Under the pieces are notes generated by a model. That model saw only the letters and a list, made by a program, of their open reading frames with translations. It did not search any database and was not told the origin of the DNA. The position numbers were made by a program, and so were the translations under genes. 64,000 bases of DNA, taken from the NCBI RefSeq assembly GCF_014838715.1, contig NZ_CP061947.1, positions 1,302,001 through 1,366,000 of the forward strand, given 5' to 3'. Origin of the DNA: Algoriphagus sp. Y33 (lineage in GTDB: Bacteria; Bacteroidota; Bacteroidia; Cytophagales; Cyclobacteriaceae). Within the stretch, counting starts at the first letter, position 1; each line of letters begins with the position of its first letter. Shown here piece after piece: positions 1 through 9,628 of the stretch.

Positions 1-893
1 TCTGGTCACCATTTGAGGATAGGGAAAAGGGACTTTCCGCTATTATTCCGCTCACGCTTAATGGGAATTTGGCAGATTCAGATTTTAGAGACACTTATGC
101 TGAGGAAGCCACCATGGCTTATTTGGATAGTCTGAATATGTTGTATGTGGCACTCACAAGGGCTGAGGATGTTTTCTTTGGATTTTTGCCCTACAAGGAG
201 AAAATCGGATCACAGAACTCCATGGAGGTCCAGCTTCAGCAATTGATCCAATCTCCACAGTCTTCCGGAACTGACATGAGCTGGATTTCATATTATGACC
301 AAGAGTCAAAAATATTTGAATTTGGAGATTGGCCTGAAAACCGGCTAAAAACAGTGGAGTCTAAAAATTCTCCTGAACTTCGCTGGGCTTATAAAAATTG
401 GTCAGAAGTATTGACACTGAAAAAGTATGCAGCTGACTTTTCATTGGAAGGAATGGAGCAGCGGAAGAAGCAGAAGTTTGGCCTGATCGTGCATGAGATT
501 TTGGAATTATCAGCCGACAAAAATGCGGCTTTGCAGAATTTGCAGACTTTTTATTTTGAAGGGAGATTGAATGAGGAAGAAAAGCAGCTGGTGGAGCGGC
601 AATTGGAGCACCTCTTTACCGATCCGCTTTTTGCTTCATGGTTTGGCGCAAAAGGGATTCTCCTGGCAGAGCAAGGCATTCTTCTTCCGGGAGGAAAGCA
701 GAAGAGACCTGATAGGATTATCCTGAATGAAAGTGAAGCATTGATCGTGGATTTTAAAACAGGCGAAGCACAGATTCGCTACGCCAGTCAGGTAAGAGAA
801 TATATGGAACTGGTATCAAGACTATCACAAAAGCCCACCAAAGGTTATTTATGTTATTTGGAAACGGGATTAATCGAGGAGGTTTATGCATAG
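1..893 (+). CDS. AddA-like UvrD/REP helicase-nuclease, C-terminal part
   Basis: The reading frame is open from base 3 of the window, so this is the 3' end of a larger gene. It shows the superfamily I helicase motif VI (YVALTRAED, near base 150). A C-terminal PD-(D/E)XK nuclease follows: the His motif GLIVHEILE near base 480 and the core DRIIL...LIVDFKTG near bases 712-760. Such proteins unwind and degrade double-strand ends and load RecA for recombinational repair. The stop overlaps the next gene by 8 bp, as expected for the two subunits of an AddAB-type complex. The helicase N-terminus lies outside the window, so exact naming (RecB-like versus AddA-like) rests on the partner gene. Confidence 0.9.
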   Translation, partial: WSPFEDREKGLSAIIPLTLNGNLADSDFRDTYAEEATMAYLDSLNMLYVALTRAEDVFFGFLPYKEKIGSQNSMEVQLQQLIQSPQSSGTDMSWISYYDQESKIFEFGDWPENRLKTVESKNSPELRWAYKNWSEVLTLKKYAADFSLEGMEQRKKQKFGLIVHEILELSADKNAALQNLQTFYFEGRLNEEEKQLVERQLEHLFTDPLFASWFGAKGILLAEQGILLPGGKQKRPDRIILNESEALIVDFKTGEAQIRYASQVREYMELVSRLSQKPTKGYLCYLETGLIEEVYA

Positions 894-3750
894 TTTCTTA
901 AGAAATACCGCCAAAGAAATCCTCGAAAGCGGGGCTGACCTTCAAAAGCTCACCGTGGTGTTGCCGAATAGGCGTGCCGGATTGTTCTTTACCCAGCATT
1001 TGGGGAGTTTGATCAGCGAACCGACTTGGATGCCGGAAGTGAAAACGATCGAGGAAATCTTTTATGAGTTGGCAGGAAATAGACCCGCGGATGAGCTGAC
1101 TTTAATTTTTGAGCTGTATCGCGTGTACCGGGAGTTGAATCCTGAAGCCGAGACTTTTGACCGGTTTTATTTCTGGGGGGAGATGATTCTCAAAGATTTC
1201 AATGATGTGGATCAGTTTATGGCAAATGCGGATAAACTCTACCATCACTTGTCTGAGATCAAGGAGTTGGAGTCGGATTTGAGTTTTCTGAACGAAAGTC
1301 AAGTTGCGTTGATCAAGCAATTTTGGTCTTCATTTATCCGTCAGGATAGAGATCATCAGGAGAAATTTTTGAAGTTCTGGCAATTGCTAAGTCCACTTTA
1401 TACAAGTTTTCAAGGGTCTTTGGCGATATCTGGTTTGGCTTATTCCGGGATGCTCTACAGAAAAGTAGCAGAATCGCTGCATACTATTCCCCGTCCTGAA
1501 AAAGTACATCATTTTATAGGTTTCAATGCGTTTACAGGCGCGGAGGAGGCATTGATCAAACATTACCTTATCGCATTTGATGCAAAGATTTATTGGGATG
1601 TGGATGCATATTATTTGGAAGATAAGGTACAGGAAGCGGGCATGTTTTTCCGTGATTATCAGAAAGACAAGGTTTTCGGACCCACTTTCCCTGAGCGGAT
1701 TCCAACACAGATTGAGGATCGAAAGGCAAGTATTAAAACCTATGCGACTCCTTTAAAGACCAATCAGGCAAATTTGGTAGGGTCAATTTTGGAAAAAATC
1801 CCTGCCGGTGAGTCTTGGGAAGAGACTGTGGTGATCTTGCCGGATGAGCAGATGCTTTTTCCTGTTCTTCACACGCTGCCCGAGCAAGTGGGTAAGGTAA
1901 ATGTGACCATGGGATATCCTGTGAAAAATGCACCTGTTTATTCTTTTTTGGAAGCAGTGCTGGAAATGCAGCGGTATATCAAAGAAGAGGATGGAAAGTT
2001 GCTTTTCTATCATACGGCTGTAAAAAACCTGCTGAGCTCGATATACCTGAAAAGTGCGAATCCGGGCTTTGCGGAGAAGTTGGTGGAAGAAATGCAGCTC
2101 TTGAACCAGATTCATGTTACTGCGGAAAAGCTTCATATGGGAGGATTCTTATATCAGTTGATTTTCCGGAAACTTGAAAACGATTCACTTTTCAGTTACC
2201 TGTCCAATCTGATGGAAGCTCTGGCTGAGCGGTTGGTGGACGAGCCTTTGCAGCGTTCCTATCTTTATCAATGTTTCAAGCAGTTGACACGATTACGGGA
2301 GATTTTTGCCGGTCAGGATATTCTCACCATCAACAGAGAGTTTTTTATCCGGCTATTTCGGCAGGTTTTCCGGGAGGTCAAATTGCCTTTTGAGGGAGAA
2401 CCCCTCCAGGGCTTGCAAATCATGGGGGTACTGGAATCCCGAAATCTTGATTTTAAGCGGGTGATCATTTGCACTATGAATGAGGATAGTTTTCCGCCTT
2501 CCGCAGGGTTGAATTCCATGATTCCATTTAACATACGTAAAGCGTTTGGATTGCCTGTGCAGGAGCAGAATGACTCGATTTACGCCTACACATTTTATAG
2601 ATTATTGCACAGTGCGGAGGAAGTACATATGATCTATACGACCGCATCTGATCAGGGAAAGGCCGGCGAAAGGAGCCGATATATTCAGCAAATGTCCGTA
2701 GAGCTGGGAAGAACTATGGATGAAGAGGTGGTTTATATTCCAATTGACCAAAAATCTCCTAAAGCGATTACGATAGAGAAAGACGCTGAAGTGATTCGCC
2801 TACTTGATAAGTACCTGATCGATGAGAATGGTGTTTCCCAAACTTCCTTTTCACCTTCTGCACTGAGTGTATTTCTGGATTGTAGGTTGAAGTTTTACCT
2901 TCAGTACCTAGCAAATATCCGGGAAAAGGAGGAGGTAAGTGAGGAAATTGATGCGGCGGTTTTTGGTAATCTCGCTCACCTGAGCATGGAGATATTGTAT
3001 CAGGATTTTGCGAAGCGAAAGAATAGAACTTTGCTGGAAAAGTCAGATTTCGGGGAATTGGGGAAATTGTGGGTATTTCCTGCCATTGAAAAAGCAATCC
3101 GGAATTTTTATCATTTGGAAGACGAAGCAGATACTAAGCTCAATGGTCAGATGGCTATTGCCCGGGATGTGCTTCAGAAATACCTGCATCAAATTTTAAA
3201 AATAGATGAGGCTTCAGCTCCCTTTACCTTGATTTCTTTGGAGAAGGAGAAAGTGTATAAAGCAGGTTTAAGGATCATTACTTCTTCGGGTGAGCAAACA
3301 GTTTCCTTAAAGGGGATTATCGACCGTGTGGATGAGCACAATGGTTCGGTGAGACTGATAGATTATAAATCGGGGCAGGACAACAAAACCTTTCCTGATG
3401 TTACATCGCTTTTTGACAGAGAGAATAAAAGCCGAAACAAAGCTGCTATGCAGACGATGTTTTATGGCTTAATCTACCAGGCTACTAACCCGGGGAATAC
3501 ATTGCCTCTTAAACCTGCAATTTTTAATCTCAGGGAAATGTTTGGAGATGATTTTAACCCTTACCTGCAGCAGAAATTGCCCAGAAAAGAGGGATCTGAA
3601 GTAAATGACTACAGGCAGTTTGAAGAAGAATACAGCACTGGGTTGAAAGTACTGCTGGAGGATATTTACAATCCTGAAATCCCTTTTGACCAGACGGAAG
3701 ATTTGAAGAAATGCGGTTATTGTGCCTACAAAGAGATCTGTGGAAGGTAG
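886..3750 (+). CDS. AddB-like PD-(D/E)XK nuclease with Fe-S cluster
   Basis: A 954-residue partner subunit. The N-terminus has the VVLPNRRAGLFF segment typical of AddB-like inactivated helicases. The C-terminal third carries a nuclease domain: the His motif FGNLAHLSMEIL, then GIIDRVDE and LIDYKSG as catalytic Asp/Lys motifs. A four-cysteine cluster (C666, C943, C946, C952) matches the 4Fe-4S staple that ties the nuclease domain ends together in AddB. The ATG overlaps the stop of the upstream helicase by 8 bp, so translation is probably coupled. Role: double-strand-break end processing with the upstream subunit. The central part is poorly conserved and I cannot subdivide it. Confidence 0.88.
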   Translation: MHSFLRNTAKEILESGADLQKLTVVLPNRRAGLFFTQHLGSLISEPTWMPEVKTIEEIFYELAGNRPADELTLIFELYRVYRELNPEAETFDRFYFWGEMILKDFNDVDQFMANADKLYHHLSEIKELESDLSFLNESQVALIKQFWSSFIRQDRDHQEKFLKFWQLLSPLYTSFQGSLAISGLAYSGMLYRKVAESLHTIPRPEKVHHFIGFNAFTGAEEALIKHYLIAFDAKIYWDVDAYYLEDKVQEAGMFFRDYQKDKVFGPTFPERIPTQIEDRKASIKTYATPLKTNQANLVGSILEKIPAGESWEETVVILPDEQMLFPVLHTLPEQVGKVNVTMGYPVKNAPVYSFLEAVLEMQRYIKEEDGKLLFYHTAVKNLLSSIYLKSANPGFAEKLVEEMQLLNQIHVTAEKLHMGGFLYQLIFRKLENDSLFSYLSNLMEALAERLVDEPLQRSYLYQCFKQLTRLREIFAGQDILTINREFFIRLFRQVFREVKLPFEGEPLQGLQIMGVLESRNLDFKRVIICTMNEDSFPPSAGLNSMIPFNIRKAFGLPVQEQNDSIYAYTFYRLLHSAEEVHMIYTTASDQGKAGERSRYIQQMSVELGRTMDEEVVYIPIDQKSPKAITIEKDAEVIRLLDKYLIDENGVSQTSFSPSALSVFLDCRLKFYLQYLANIREKEEVSEEIDAAVFGNLAHLSMEILYQDFAKRKNRTLLEKSDFGELGKLWVFPAIEKAIRNFYHLEDEADTKLNGQMAIARDVLQKYLHQILKIDEASAPFTLISLEKEKVYKAGLRIITSSGEQTVSLKGIIDRVDEHNGSVRLIDYKSGQDNKTFPDVTSLFDRENKSRNKAAMQTMFYGLIYQATNPGNTLPLKPAIFNLREMFGDDFNPYLQQKLPRKEGSEVNDYRQFEEEYSTGLKVLLEDIYNPEIPFDQTEDLKKCGYCAYKEICGR

Positions 3751-3778
3751 CTTTAGCTCCTTCTGGATAAAAGTAAAA

Positions 3779-3823
3779 GGCAGGGAGATGTGTTGCGATT
3801 TTGCCACATTGTATCTCTCTGCC
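3779..3823. terminator. Hairpin between convergent addB-like and valS genes
   Basis: Two 11-base arms (GGCAGGGAGAT and ATCTCTCTGCC, one G-T wobble) enclose about 23 bases, with a small inner GTG/CAC pairing. It sits between two convergent genes and could end transcription from both sides. There is no clear T run, so terminator function is uncertain. Confidence 0.35.
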
Positions 3824-3916
3824 CTCACTTCAAGAGTGAATTTTCTTCCCCGGAAAAGTCAAGGGAAATACTCTTTACTGCGATAAATAAAATCAATAGA
3901 AAAGAAGCAATAGGCT

Positions 3917-6550
3917 TTATCCAAGCTTTATCAAACTTTCCTCCAAGGCTTTGATTTTGCCTTCAGCATCAGCTTGTTTCTTACGCTCCATTTCTATAAC
4001 CTGCGCAGGTGCTCCTGCGACAAACCGTTCGTTGCTTAGTTTTTTCATCACCGAATTTAAGAAGCCTTTGGTGTAGTCGATTTCCCTCCGGATATTCTCT
4101 TTTTCCTCTTCTACATTGATAGAGTCACCCATAGGGACAAAGCACTCGTCAGACTTAACCACAAAGCTGAGTGAATTGGTTACTTTCTCGCCGAAATTAA
4201 GTGAAGAAAGATTGGCCAGCTTATTTAAGACTGCTTCGAAACGACCATATAACCCTTCGTTTTTGGCATTGATGGTTAAGTCAAGCGATTCTTTTGGTGA
4301 CATGCCTTTGGATGCACGTAGGTTTCGTACCTGAGAAACTACCTCAAAGACCTGATTGGCTTCCTCGATGATTTGCTGATCGTAGCCTTTTTCGGATGGC
4401 CAAGAAGCCAGGATTAAGGATTCTTCTACTGATCTTTCCTTAATCTGATGCCATAGTTCTTCAGAAATAAACGGCATAAATGGATGAAGGATTTTCAGGA
4501 TATCTTCGAAGAGCACAATGGTCTTGTCATAGGTCGCCTGATCGATTGGATGCTGATATTCGGGTTTGATCATCTCCAAGTACCAAGAGCAGAAGTCTCC
4601 CCAAACCAGCTTGTAGGTAGTCATCAACGCATCGGAAATTCTGAATTTCTCATAGTGCTCATTGATTTCTACCAGTGCTTGGTTGAACCGGTTTTCAAAC
4701 CATTCTATACTTGAGGCATTGGACGAACCCTCAAGACTCGGATCGATTTCCCAGCCTTTTACCAGACGGAAAGCGTTCCAGATTTTATTGGCAAAGTTTC
4801 TTCCCTGCTCCACGAGCTTGTCATCATAAGGCAAATCATTGCCGGCAGGAGAGGAGAACAGCATTCCGGTACGTACCCCATCAGCTCCGTTCTGGGCTAT
4901 CAGATCCAGCGGGTCAGGAGAGTTGCCCAGAGACTTGGACATTTTTCTGCCTAGTTTGTCCCGTACAATTCCGGTTAGGTACACGTTTTTGAAAGGCTTT
5001 TCACCCATATACTCGTATCCGGCAATGATCATACGTGCCACCCAGAAGAACAAAATTTCCGGTGCAGTTACCAGATCATTCGTAGGGTAGTAATATTTCA
5101 ATTCTTCATTCGGCTTGCCGGTGGTGAAGACCTCCGGATCAAAAACCGAAATCGGCCAAAGCCAGGAGCTGAACCAGGTGTCCAACACATCTTCGTCCTG
5201 CTGTAAATCCGATAAGGTGAATTTGCCGTCAAATTTCTCATTGGCGATGGCCAAGGCTTCCTTAGCAGTTTTTGCGACTACAAATTCCCCGTTAGGAAGG
5301 TGGTAAGCCGGGATTCTGTGTCCCCACCAGAGTTGACGGGAAATACACCAGTCACGCACATTTTCCATCCAAGAGCGGTACATGTTCTTGAACTTTGGGG
5401 GGTATAACTGGATCACGTCATCCATTACCGAGCTGAGTGCGGGCTTGGTGATTTCGTCCATTTTCAGAAACCACTGCAAAGAAAGTTTTGGCTCGATCAC
5501 CGCATCTGTTCTTTCCGAATGTCCCACATTGGATTTGTAATCTTCTATTTTCTCCAACTGATCTACTTCTTTCAGCTTTTTGGCGATCATCTTTCTAGCA
5601 ACAAAACGATCTTCTCCCACTAGAATCTGGGCTTTTTCATTCAGCGTTCCGTCATCATTCAGGATGTCGATCACTTCCAGCTTGTGCTTTAGTCCCAGTT
5701 CATAGTCATTGATATCGTGGGCAGGAGTTACTTTTAGGCAACCCGTACCGAATTCCATATCCACGTATTCATCGGCTATGATCGGAATGGCACGGTTGAT
5801 CAAAGGGACTATGGCCTTCTTACCTTTTAAGTGAGTGAATCGGGGATCATTAGGATTCACACAGATCGCCACATCAGCCATGATTGTCTCCGGCCGGGTG
5901 GTAGCGATGGTAAGGAATTCATTCTCCGATCCTTCGATCTTATAGTTGATGTAATAGAGTTTGGAAGCGATTTCCTTGGTGATCACCTCGTCGTCTGACA
6001 GCGCAGTTTTCCCTTTAGGATCCCAGTTGACCATACGGATGCCACGGTATATTTTGCCTTTTTTGTGGAGGTCTACAAACACGGAGATCACCGCATCACT
6101 CAGCCCTTCATCCATGGTGAAAGCTGTTCGGTCCCAATCGCAGGAGGCTCCCAATTTTTTGAGTTGCTCAAGGATAATTCCTCCGTATTTTTCTTTCCAT
6201 TCCCATGCATGTTCTAGGAATTTCTCGCGGGTCAGGGACTTTTTGTCGATTCCCTGTTCTTTCAGCAAGTTCACCACTTTCGTTTCCGTAGCGATCGAAG
6301 CATGATCTGTTCCGGGAACCCAGCAGGCATTTTTTCCCTGCATTCTGGCACGACGGATCAATACATCCTGAATGGTATTGTTCAGCATATGTCCCATATG
6401 CAAGACGCCTGTGACGTTTGGAGGAGGGATTACGATGGTGTAAGGTTCTTTATTCGGGTCAACTTTCGAAGAAAAAAGCTTGTGCTCCATCCAGTAGGCG
6501 TACCACTTGGCTTCGGTAGCTGCCGGATCGTATTTGCTGGCAATAGACAT
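3917..6550 (-). CDS. valS: Valine--tRNA ligase
   Basis: An 877-residue class I aminoacyl-tRNA synthetase that charges tRNA-Val. It has the HIGH-type motif HMGHM at residues 51-55 after PPPNVTG, and KMSKSLGN in the catalytic half. A CP1 editing domain lies between them ([24 protein letters not shown]). A C-terminal coiled-coil arm follows ([16 protein letters not shown] onward). An in-frame extension to base 6655 exists, but I chose the ATG at 6550. Homologues start about here, and a promoter -7 element lies at 6572-6579, inside the extension. Length is normal for the family. Confidence 0.97.
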   Translation of the reverse strand: MSIASKYDPAATEAKWYAYWMEHKLFSSKVDPNKEPYTIVIPPPNVTGVLHMGHMLNNTIQDVLIRRARMQGKNACWVPGTDHASIATETKVVNLLKEQGIDKKSLTREKFLEHAWEWKEKYGGIILEQLKKLGASCDWDRTAFTMDEGLSDAVISVFVDLHKKGKIYRGIRMVNWDPKGKTALSDDEVITKEIASKLYYINYKIEGSENEFLTIATTRPETIMADVAICVNPNDPRFTHLKGKKAIVPLINRAIPIIADEYVDMEFGTGCLKVTPAHDINDYELGLKHKLEVIDILNDDGTLNEKAQILVGEDRFVARKMIAKKLKEVDQLEKIEDYKSNVGHSERTDAVIEPKLSLQWFLKMDEITKPALSSVMDDVIQLYPPKFKNMYRSWMENVRDWCISRQLWWGHRIPAYHLPNGEFVVAKTAKEALAIANEKFDGKFTLSDLQQDEDVLDTWFSSWLWPISVFDPEVFTTGKPNEELKYYYPTNDLVTAPEILFFWVARMIIAGYEYMGEKPFKNVYLTGIVRDKLGRKMSKSLGNSPDPLDLIAQNGADGVRTGMLFSSPAGNDLPYDDKLVEQGRNFANKIWNAFRLVKGWEIDPSLEGSSNASSIEWFENRFNQALVEINEHYEKFRISDALMTTYKLVWGDFCSWYLEMIKPEYQHPIDQATYDKTIVLFEDILKILHPFMPFISEELWHQIKERSVEESLILASWPSEKGYDQQIIEEANQVFEVVSQVRNLRASKGMSPKESLDLTINAKNEGLYGRFEAVLNKLANLSSLNFGEKVTNSLSFVVKSDECFVPMGDSINVEEEKENIRREIDYTKGFLNSVMKKLSNERFVAGAPAQVIEMERKKQADAEGKIKALEESLIKLG

Positions 6551-6571
6551 ATTGGATAAGTATTTGAGCCG

Positions 6572-6579
6572 CAAAAATA
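6572..6579 (-). promoter_or_regulatory. Bacteroidota -7 element upstream of valS
   Basis: On the minus strand this reads TATTTTTG, matching TAnnTTTG, about 22 bases before the ATG at 6550. No good TTTG -33 box is visible. It supports the shorter valS start. Confidence 0.45.
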
Positions 6580-6631
6580 GCGAAAAAGCCAATTTTGGAG
6601 GCATGATTGGCGGATCAATTGTGGAAAAATG

Positions 6632-6745
6632 AGGTTTAAACCGCAAAGAGCGCAATGGGAGGGTTTAACCGCGGCGGGCACGGAGGTTGACGCAGAGAGC
6701 GCAGCTTTAAGTTGTCCTGCTTCTCCTGAACCTGGACTAGTCTAA
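6632..6745. repeat. Dispersed intergenic repeat, copy A
   Basis: The text runs AACCGC(A/G) ... GGGCACGGAGGTTGACGCAGAG ... TGTCCTGCTTCTCC, with the core TGCTTCTCCTGAACCTGGA. Related text occurs near 12896-12935, 15283-15360 and 22777-22902, always between genes and never coding. It appears to be a degenerate dispersed repeat of unknown origin. Confidence 0.55.
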
Positions 6746-6840
6746 AAATTTTCATTCATGCTTTTCGGAATTTGTAGTCCCAAAATTTACTTTTCCTACT
6801 TAGTGCCACAATCACAACTTCTTCATTGACAGGTTAAAAA

Positions 6841-7341
6841 TCAATACCTTATTTTCATCACCTCAAAAACTCTGTTCTCTTTAGCCAATTTTAAAGTTGC
6901 TTGCTCTCCAACTTTCTTGCCGATCAATATCCTGGCTATGGGTGAGATAAAGGATATTTTATTTTTGGCAATATCTGCTTCATCCACACCTACAATCTGG
7001 TAATTCTGGGTTTTAGGACTATTTCCGATTTTTAGGGTGACAGTTGCTCCAAACCGAATTTCATTTTTGGGCTGTTCGTCCAATGCTATTATTTTGGTGC
7101 TGGAGATCCGTTCTTCGAGCAAATGAATTTTAGCATTAATGAAATTTGATGCAATTCGTTTTTCCTGTTCTGTGGCAGCCTCTATAGCGGATTTTTCCTC
7201 GATCAGCCCTTGTTTTTCGGCAAGGAGCTCTTCCATTCCATTTTCGGTGACATAATTTATGACATCATCTGGCAAATCAGCTCTTGGTGGTACTAGAGGG
7301 GTTTCTTCCTGATCATCTTCTTTTACAAATCCTCTGCTCAT
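6841..7341 (-). CDS. GreA/GreB-family transcription elongation factor
   Basis: A 166-residue protein with a GreA/B C-terminal domain (FGATVTLKI ... YQIVGVDEAD ... ISPIARILIGKKVGEQATL) and an N-terminal helical coiled-coil region (about residues 35-80). Gre proteins insert the coiled coil into the secondary channel of RNA polymerase and stimulate cleavage of backtracked transcripts. The acidic N-terminal tail (KEDDQEETPLVPP) resembles the GreA/B-like proteins of Bacteroidota rather than classic GreA. It is a single-gene unit. Whether it is the housekeeping Gre factor or a paralogue cannot be told here. Confidence 0.88.
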   Translation of the reverse strand: MSRGFVKEDDQEETPLVPPRADLPDDVINYVTENGMEELLAEKQGLIEEKSAIEAATEQEKRIASNFINAKIHLLEERISSTKIIALDEQPKNEIRFGATVTLKIGNSPKTQNYQIVGVDEADIAKNKISFISPIARILIGKKVGEQATLKLAKENRVFEVMKIRY

Positions 7342-7542
7342 GCGGTTATTATCTTTATTCTATATGTATAAGAGTTTGAGATGGGATTAAGTTTCCCAAG
7401 CAGGAGACAAGAGCTGGTAATGCAAAGAATAAACGAAGCAGTTATGCAACAAAATATCGTTTACTCCAGTCTTATACTGGTACGCAGCAGATTTTCAAAC
7501 CTGTTTAATTCAACAAGCCACTAACGTTTAAATTAACTACTT

Positions 7543-8373
7543 ATGTCATTTTTGAAACACAGTAAAGGAAAAGAACCGGTAGAGATTTTCTATCAGGATT
7601 ATGGAAAAGGGAAACCTGTCATCTTAATACATGGCTGGCCATTGAGTCATCAGAGCTGGGAAGGTCAGATCAGGACGTTGGTGGAGGAGGGATTCAGGGT
7701 CGTTGCCTACGATAGGAGGGGGTTTGGTAATTCATCCCAACCATGGGGAGATTATGATTATACAACCTTAGCGGGTGATTTGAATGAATTGATCCTTCAG
7801 CTTGATCTTAAAGAGGTGACTTTAGTTGGCTTTAGTATGGGTGGGGGAGAAGTGGTGAGGTATTTTACTGAGTTTGGTGCAGATCGTATTTCAAAAGCTG
7901 CACTCATTGCATCCATAATTCCACTTGTGGCACAGAAAGATGATAATCCTGAGGGCGTTCCGCAAAAGGCTTTGGATGAGATCCTCGCTGCTCTAAAATC
8001 AGATAGATTGGGATTTCTAAAGGAATTTCATAAGAACTTCTATAATTATAAAAAAGATGCAGCGGGCGTGAGTGAGGCAAATCTGGAATTTGATTTTTCT
8101 GTTGCTTCTCATGCATCTCCTATCGCTACCATCAAGGCCGCAGAGGCCTGGGCTGGCACGGACTTCAGATCCGAATTGAAAAATGTTAAAGTTCCTACCT
8201 TGATTGTCCATGGAGATGAGGACAATATTGTGCCTTACAAGACTTCTGGAGAACAGGCGGCAAAAGGAATTACCGATAATACCTACCATCTAATCAAAGG
8301 AGCCCCGCATGGCTTAAACCTCACACATGGGGATGAATTGAATAAGCTTTTGTTGGATTTCCTGAAAAAGTAA
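7543..8373 (+). CDS. Alpha/beta hydrolase, arylesterase/haloperoxidase type
   Basis: A 276-residue cytoplasmic alpha/beta hydrolase. It has the oxyanion segment HGWP (residues 30-33), the nucleophile elbow GFSMGG with Ser98, an acid near HGDEDNIVP and a catalytic His in GAPHGL. The order and length match the cofactor-free haloperoxidase/arylesterase group. The natural substrate is not predictable. It is followed by a strong bidirectional terminator and faces the convergent SRPBCC gene. No signal peptide is seen. Confidence 0.9.
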   Translation: MSFLKHSKGKEPVEIFYQDYGKGKPVILIHGWPLSHQSWEGQIRTLVEEGFRVVAYDRRGFGNSSQPWGDYDYTTLAGDLNELILQLDLKEVTLVGFSMGGGEVVRYFTEFGADRISKAALIASIIPLVAQKDDNPEGVPQKALDEILAALKSDRLGFLKEFHKNFYNYKKDAAGVSEANLEFDFSVASHASPIATIKAAEAWAGTDFRSELKNVKVPTLIVHGDEDNIVPYKTSGEQAAKGITDNTYHLIKGAPHGLNLTHGDELNKLLLDFLKK

Positions 8374-8391
8374 GGAGGATATTTGTCATCT

Positions 8392-8429
8392 AAAAAGCCG
8401 GTCCTTTTATTAGGTTTCCGGCTTTTTTA
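8392..8429. terminator. Bidirectional intrinsic terminator
   Basis: The stem AAAAAGCCGG / CCGGCTTTTTT is separated by about 15 bases. It has a U tract on the plus strand and an A tract (U on the minus strand). It sits between the convergent hydrolase and SRPBCC genes and can serve both. Confidence 0.85.
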
Positions 8430-8873
8430 TGAAGTTTTTCTACGCTCAATTAATTTTTCTATAGCTCCGATTTCATCACTTTCATTGTAAGCATCGAACC
8501 AACGTTGTCCTTCTGGATCGATTGACAAGTCGCCTAAGTAAAATTTCACCTTTGTGCCTTTATCTGTTTCGATTAAATGATACTCGTAGGTTACAGTTCC
8601 TTTTGGTACTTCAGCTTTCCAACTTATATCCTGCAATGAAATCACAAATTTTCGTTGAGGAACAAATGAAATCACTTCTCCTGTGAGATAAACAATGTTT
8701 TTCTCATTAATCCATTTGATGTTGCTTCCTAAGCCAAAGGATTTATTTTCTTCAGCTTTTCCCGGAACAAACATCCAGTTATCGAAGTAGTAAGTGGCAG
8801 TGATTACCTCCCAAATTTCTTTTGGGGTAGTATGTGTCAATTTTTCTTTGTTAACTATAAGAGCGTTATTCAT
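8427..8873 (-). CDS. SRPBCC (AHSA1/START-like) domain protein
   Basis: A 148-residue single-domain protein. Its beginning (THTTPKEIWEVITATYYFDNW) and the repeated beta-strand pattern (GSNIKWI, GEVISFVPQRKF, GTVTYEYHLIE, GTKVKFYLGD) fit the helix-grip fold of AHSA1-type SRPBCC proteins. These bind small hydrophobic ligands or act as Hsp90-activator relatives. The ligand is unknown. It lies 40 bp downstream of a VOC-fold gene on the same strand and the two may be co-transcribed. Confidence 0.8.
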   Translation of the reverse strand: MNNALIVNKEKLTHTTPKEIWEVITATYYFDNWMFVPGKAEENKSFGLGSNIKWINEKNIVYLTGEVISFVPQRKFVISLQDISWKAEVPKGTVTYEYHLIETDKGTKVKFYLGDLSIDPEGQRWFDAYNESDEIGAIEKLIERRKTS

Positions 8874-8913
8874 TTTTCTTATTATATGTGATTATTGACT
8901 CGATTCTATGGTG

Positions 8914-9330
8914 TTACATAGTGTCACTGTATAAAAGGTTGAACTTGTGGCCGTCAGGATCTGCAAATACACAAACGTAAAAACCATTTTCATCGTAAAA
9001 AGCCTTTCTATCCTTATTGGAGTCGAAAAAAACCGTTCCTCCCGCATTTTCTATTTCATCTATCCACTGATCAAATTCACTTTTACTAGCTGCCGAGAGC
9101 GTAAACATGATTTCGTTTCCTTGGCTGAGATCAGATAATTCCCCCTCTAGACTCGCTTTCAATTTTTCCTTTTCGAAGAAGTGAATTACGAATCCATCAG
9201 CACTAAAAAAGAAACTCACAAGCTCCTTGCTAGGATGACCATTTAGCTTAAATCCCAATGCTTGGTAAAATTCCTTCGTCCTTTCGATATTTTCTACCCC
9301 TAAGTTTGCCCAGATTTGTTTTGGTTTCAT
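8914..9330 (-). CDS. VOC-superfamily (glyoxalase/bleomycin-resistance-like) protein
   Basis: 138 residues with one glyoxalase-like module. It begins KQIWANLGVENIERTKEFYQAL and ends GFYVCVFADPDGHKFNLLY, the usual C-terminal strand with DPDGH. It likely binds a metal or a small molecule as a dimer. Annotations such as glyoxalase or antibiotic-binding protein are not separable from sequence alone. It is upstream of the SRPBCC gene on the same strand with a 40-bp gap. Confidence 0.85.
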   Translation of the reverse strand: MKPKQIWANLGVENIERTKEFYQALGFKLNGHPSKELVSFFFSADGFVIHFFEKEKLKASLEGELSDLSQGNEIMFTLSAASKSEFDQWIDEIENAGGTVFFDSNKDRKAFYDENGFYVCVFADPDGHKFNLLYSDTM

Positions 9331-9430
9331 AGCGTATCAATTTGTTATAGGTTTAATTAGTATTTATGTAAATCAGCTTTTCTGTCAGTAAAGGGACTAA
9401 AGCATTGTAGGATTTGGTCAGCAATAGCAT

Positions 9431-9530
9431 TGAGGCCACTTCGGTCACTTGTATTGAGCGTAGTCGAAGTATCGGTCATCTGACCAGGTGAGCAAAGAAA
9501 TTATGGCTACTGGCATCATCCTATGGCTAT
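9431..9530. repeat. Dispersed intergenic repeat with GAGGCCACTTCGGTCA core, copy 1
   Basis: The segment holds GAGGCCACTTCGGTCA followed by GAGCGTAGTCGAAG and CAAAGAAATTATGGCTACTGGCATC. The same order of short motifs, degenerated, appears at about 25938-26000 and 28990-29055. It fills most of the 298-bp gap between the VOC and MFS genes. I see no gene here. Confidence 0.5.
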
Positions 9531-9628
9531 TGAATGCGGTTAATTATGATATTTATTCTTTGTTTCTACTTATTATCATCTCCTACCTGCTTTAATAAGT
9601 TCACAACTAACGATCCTATTAGATTATC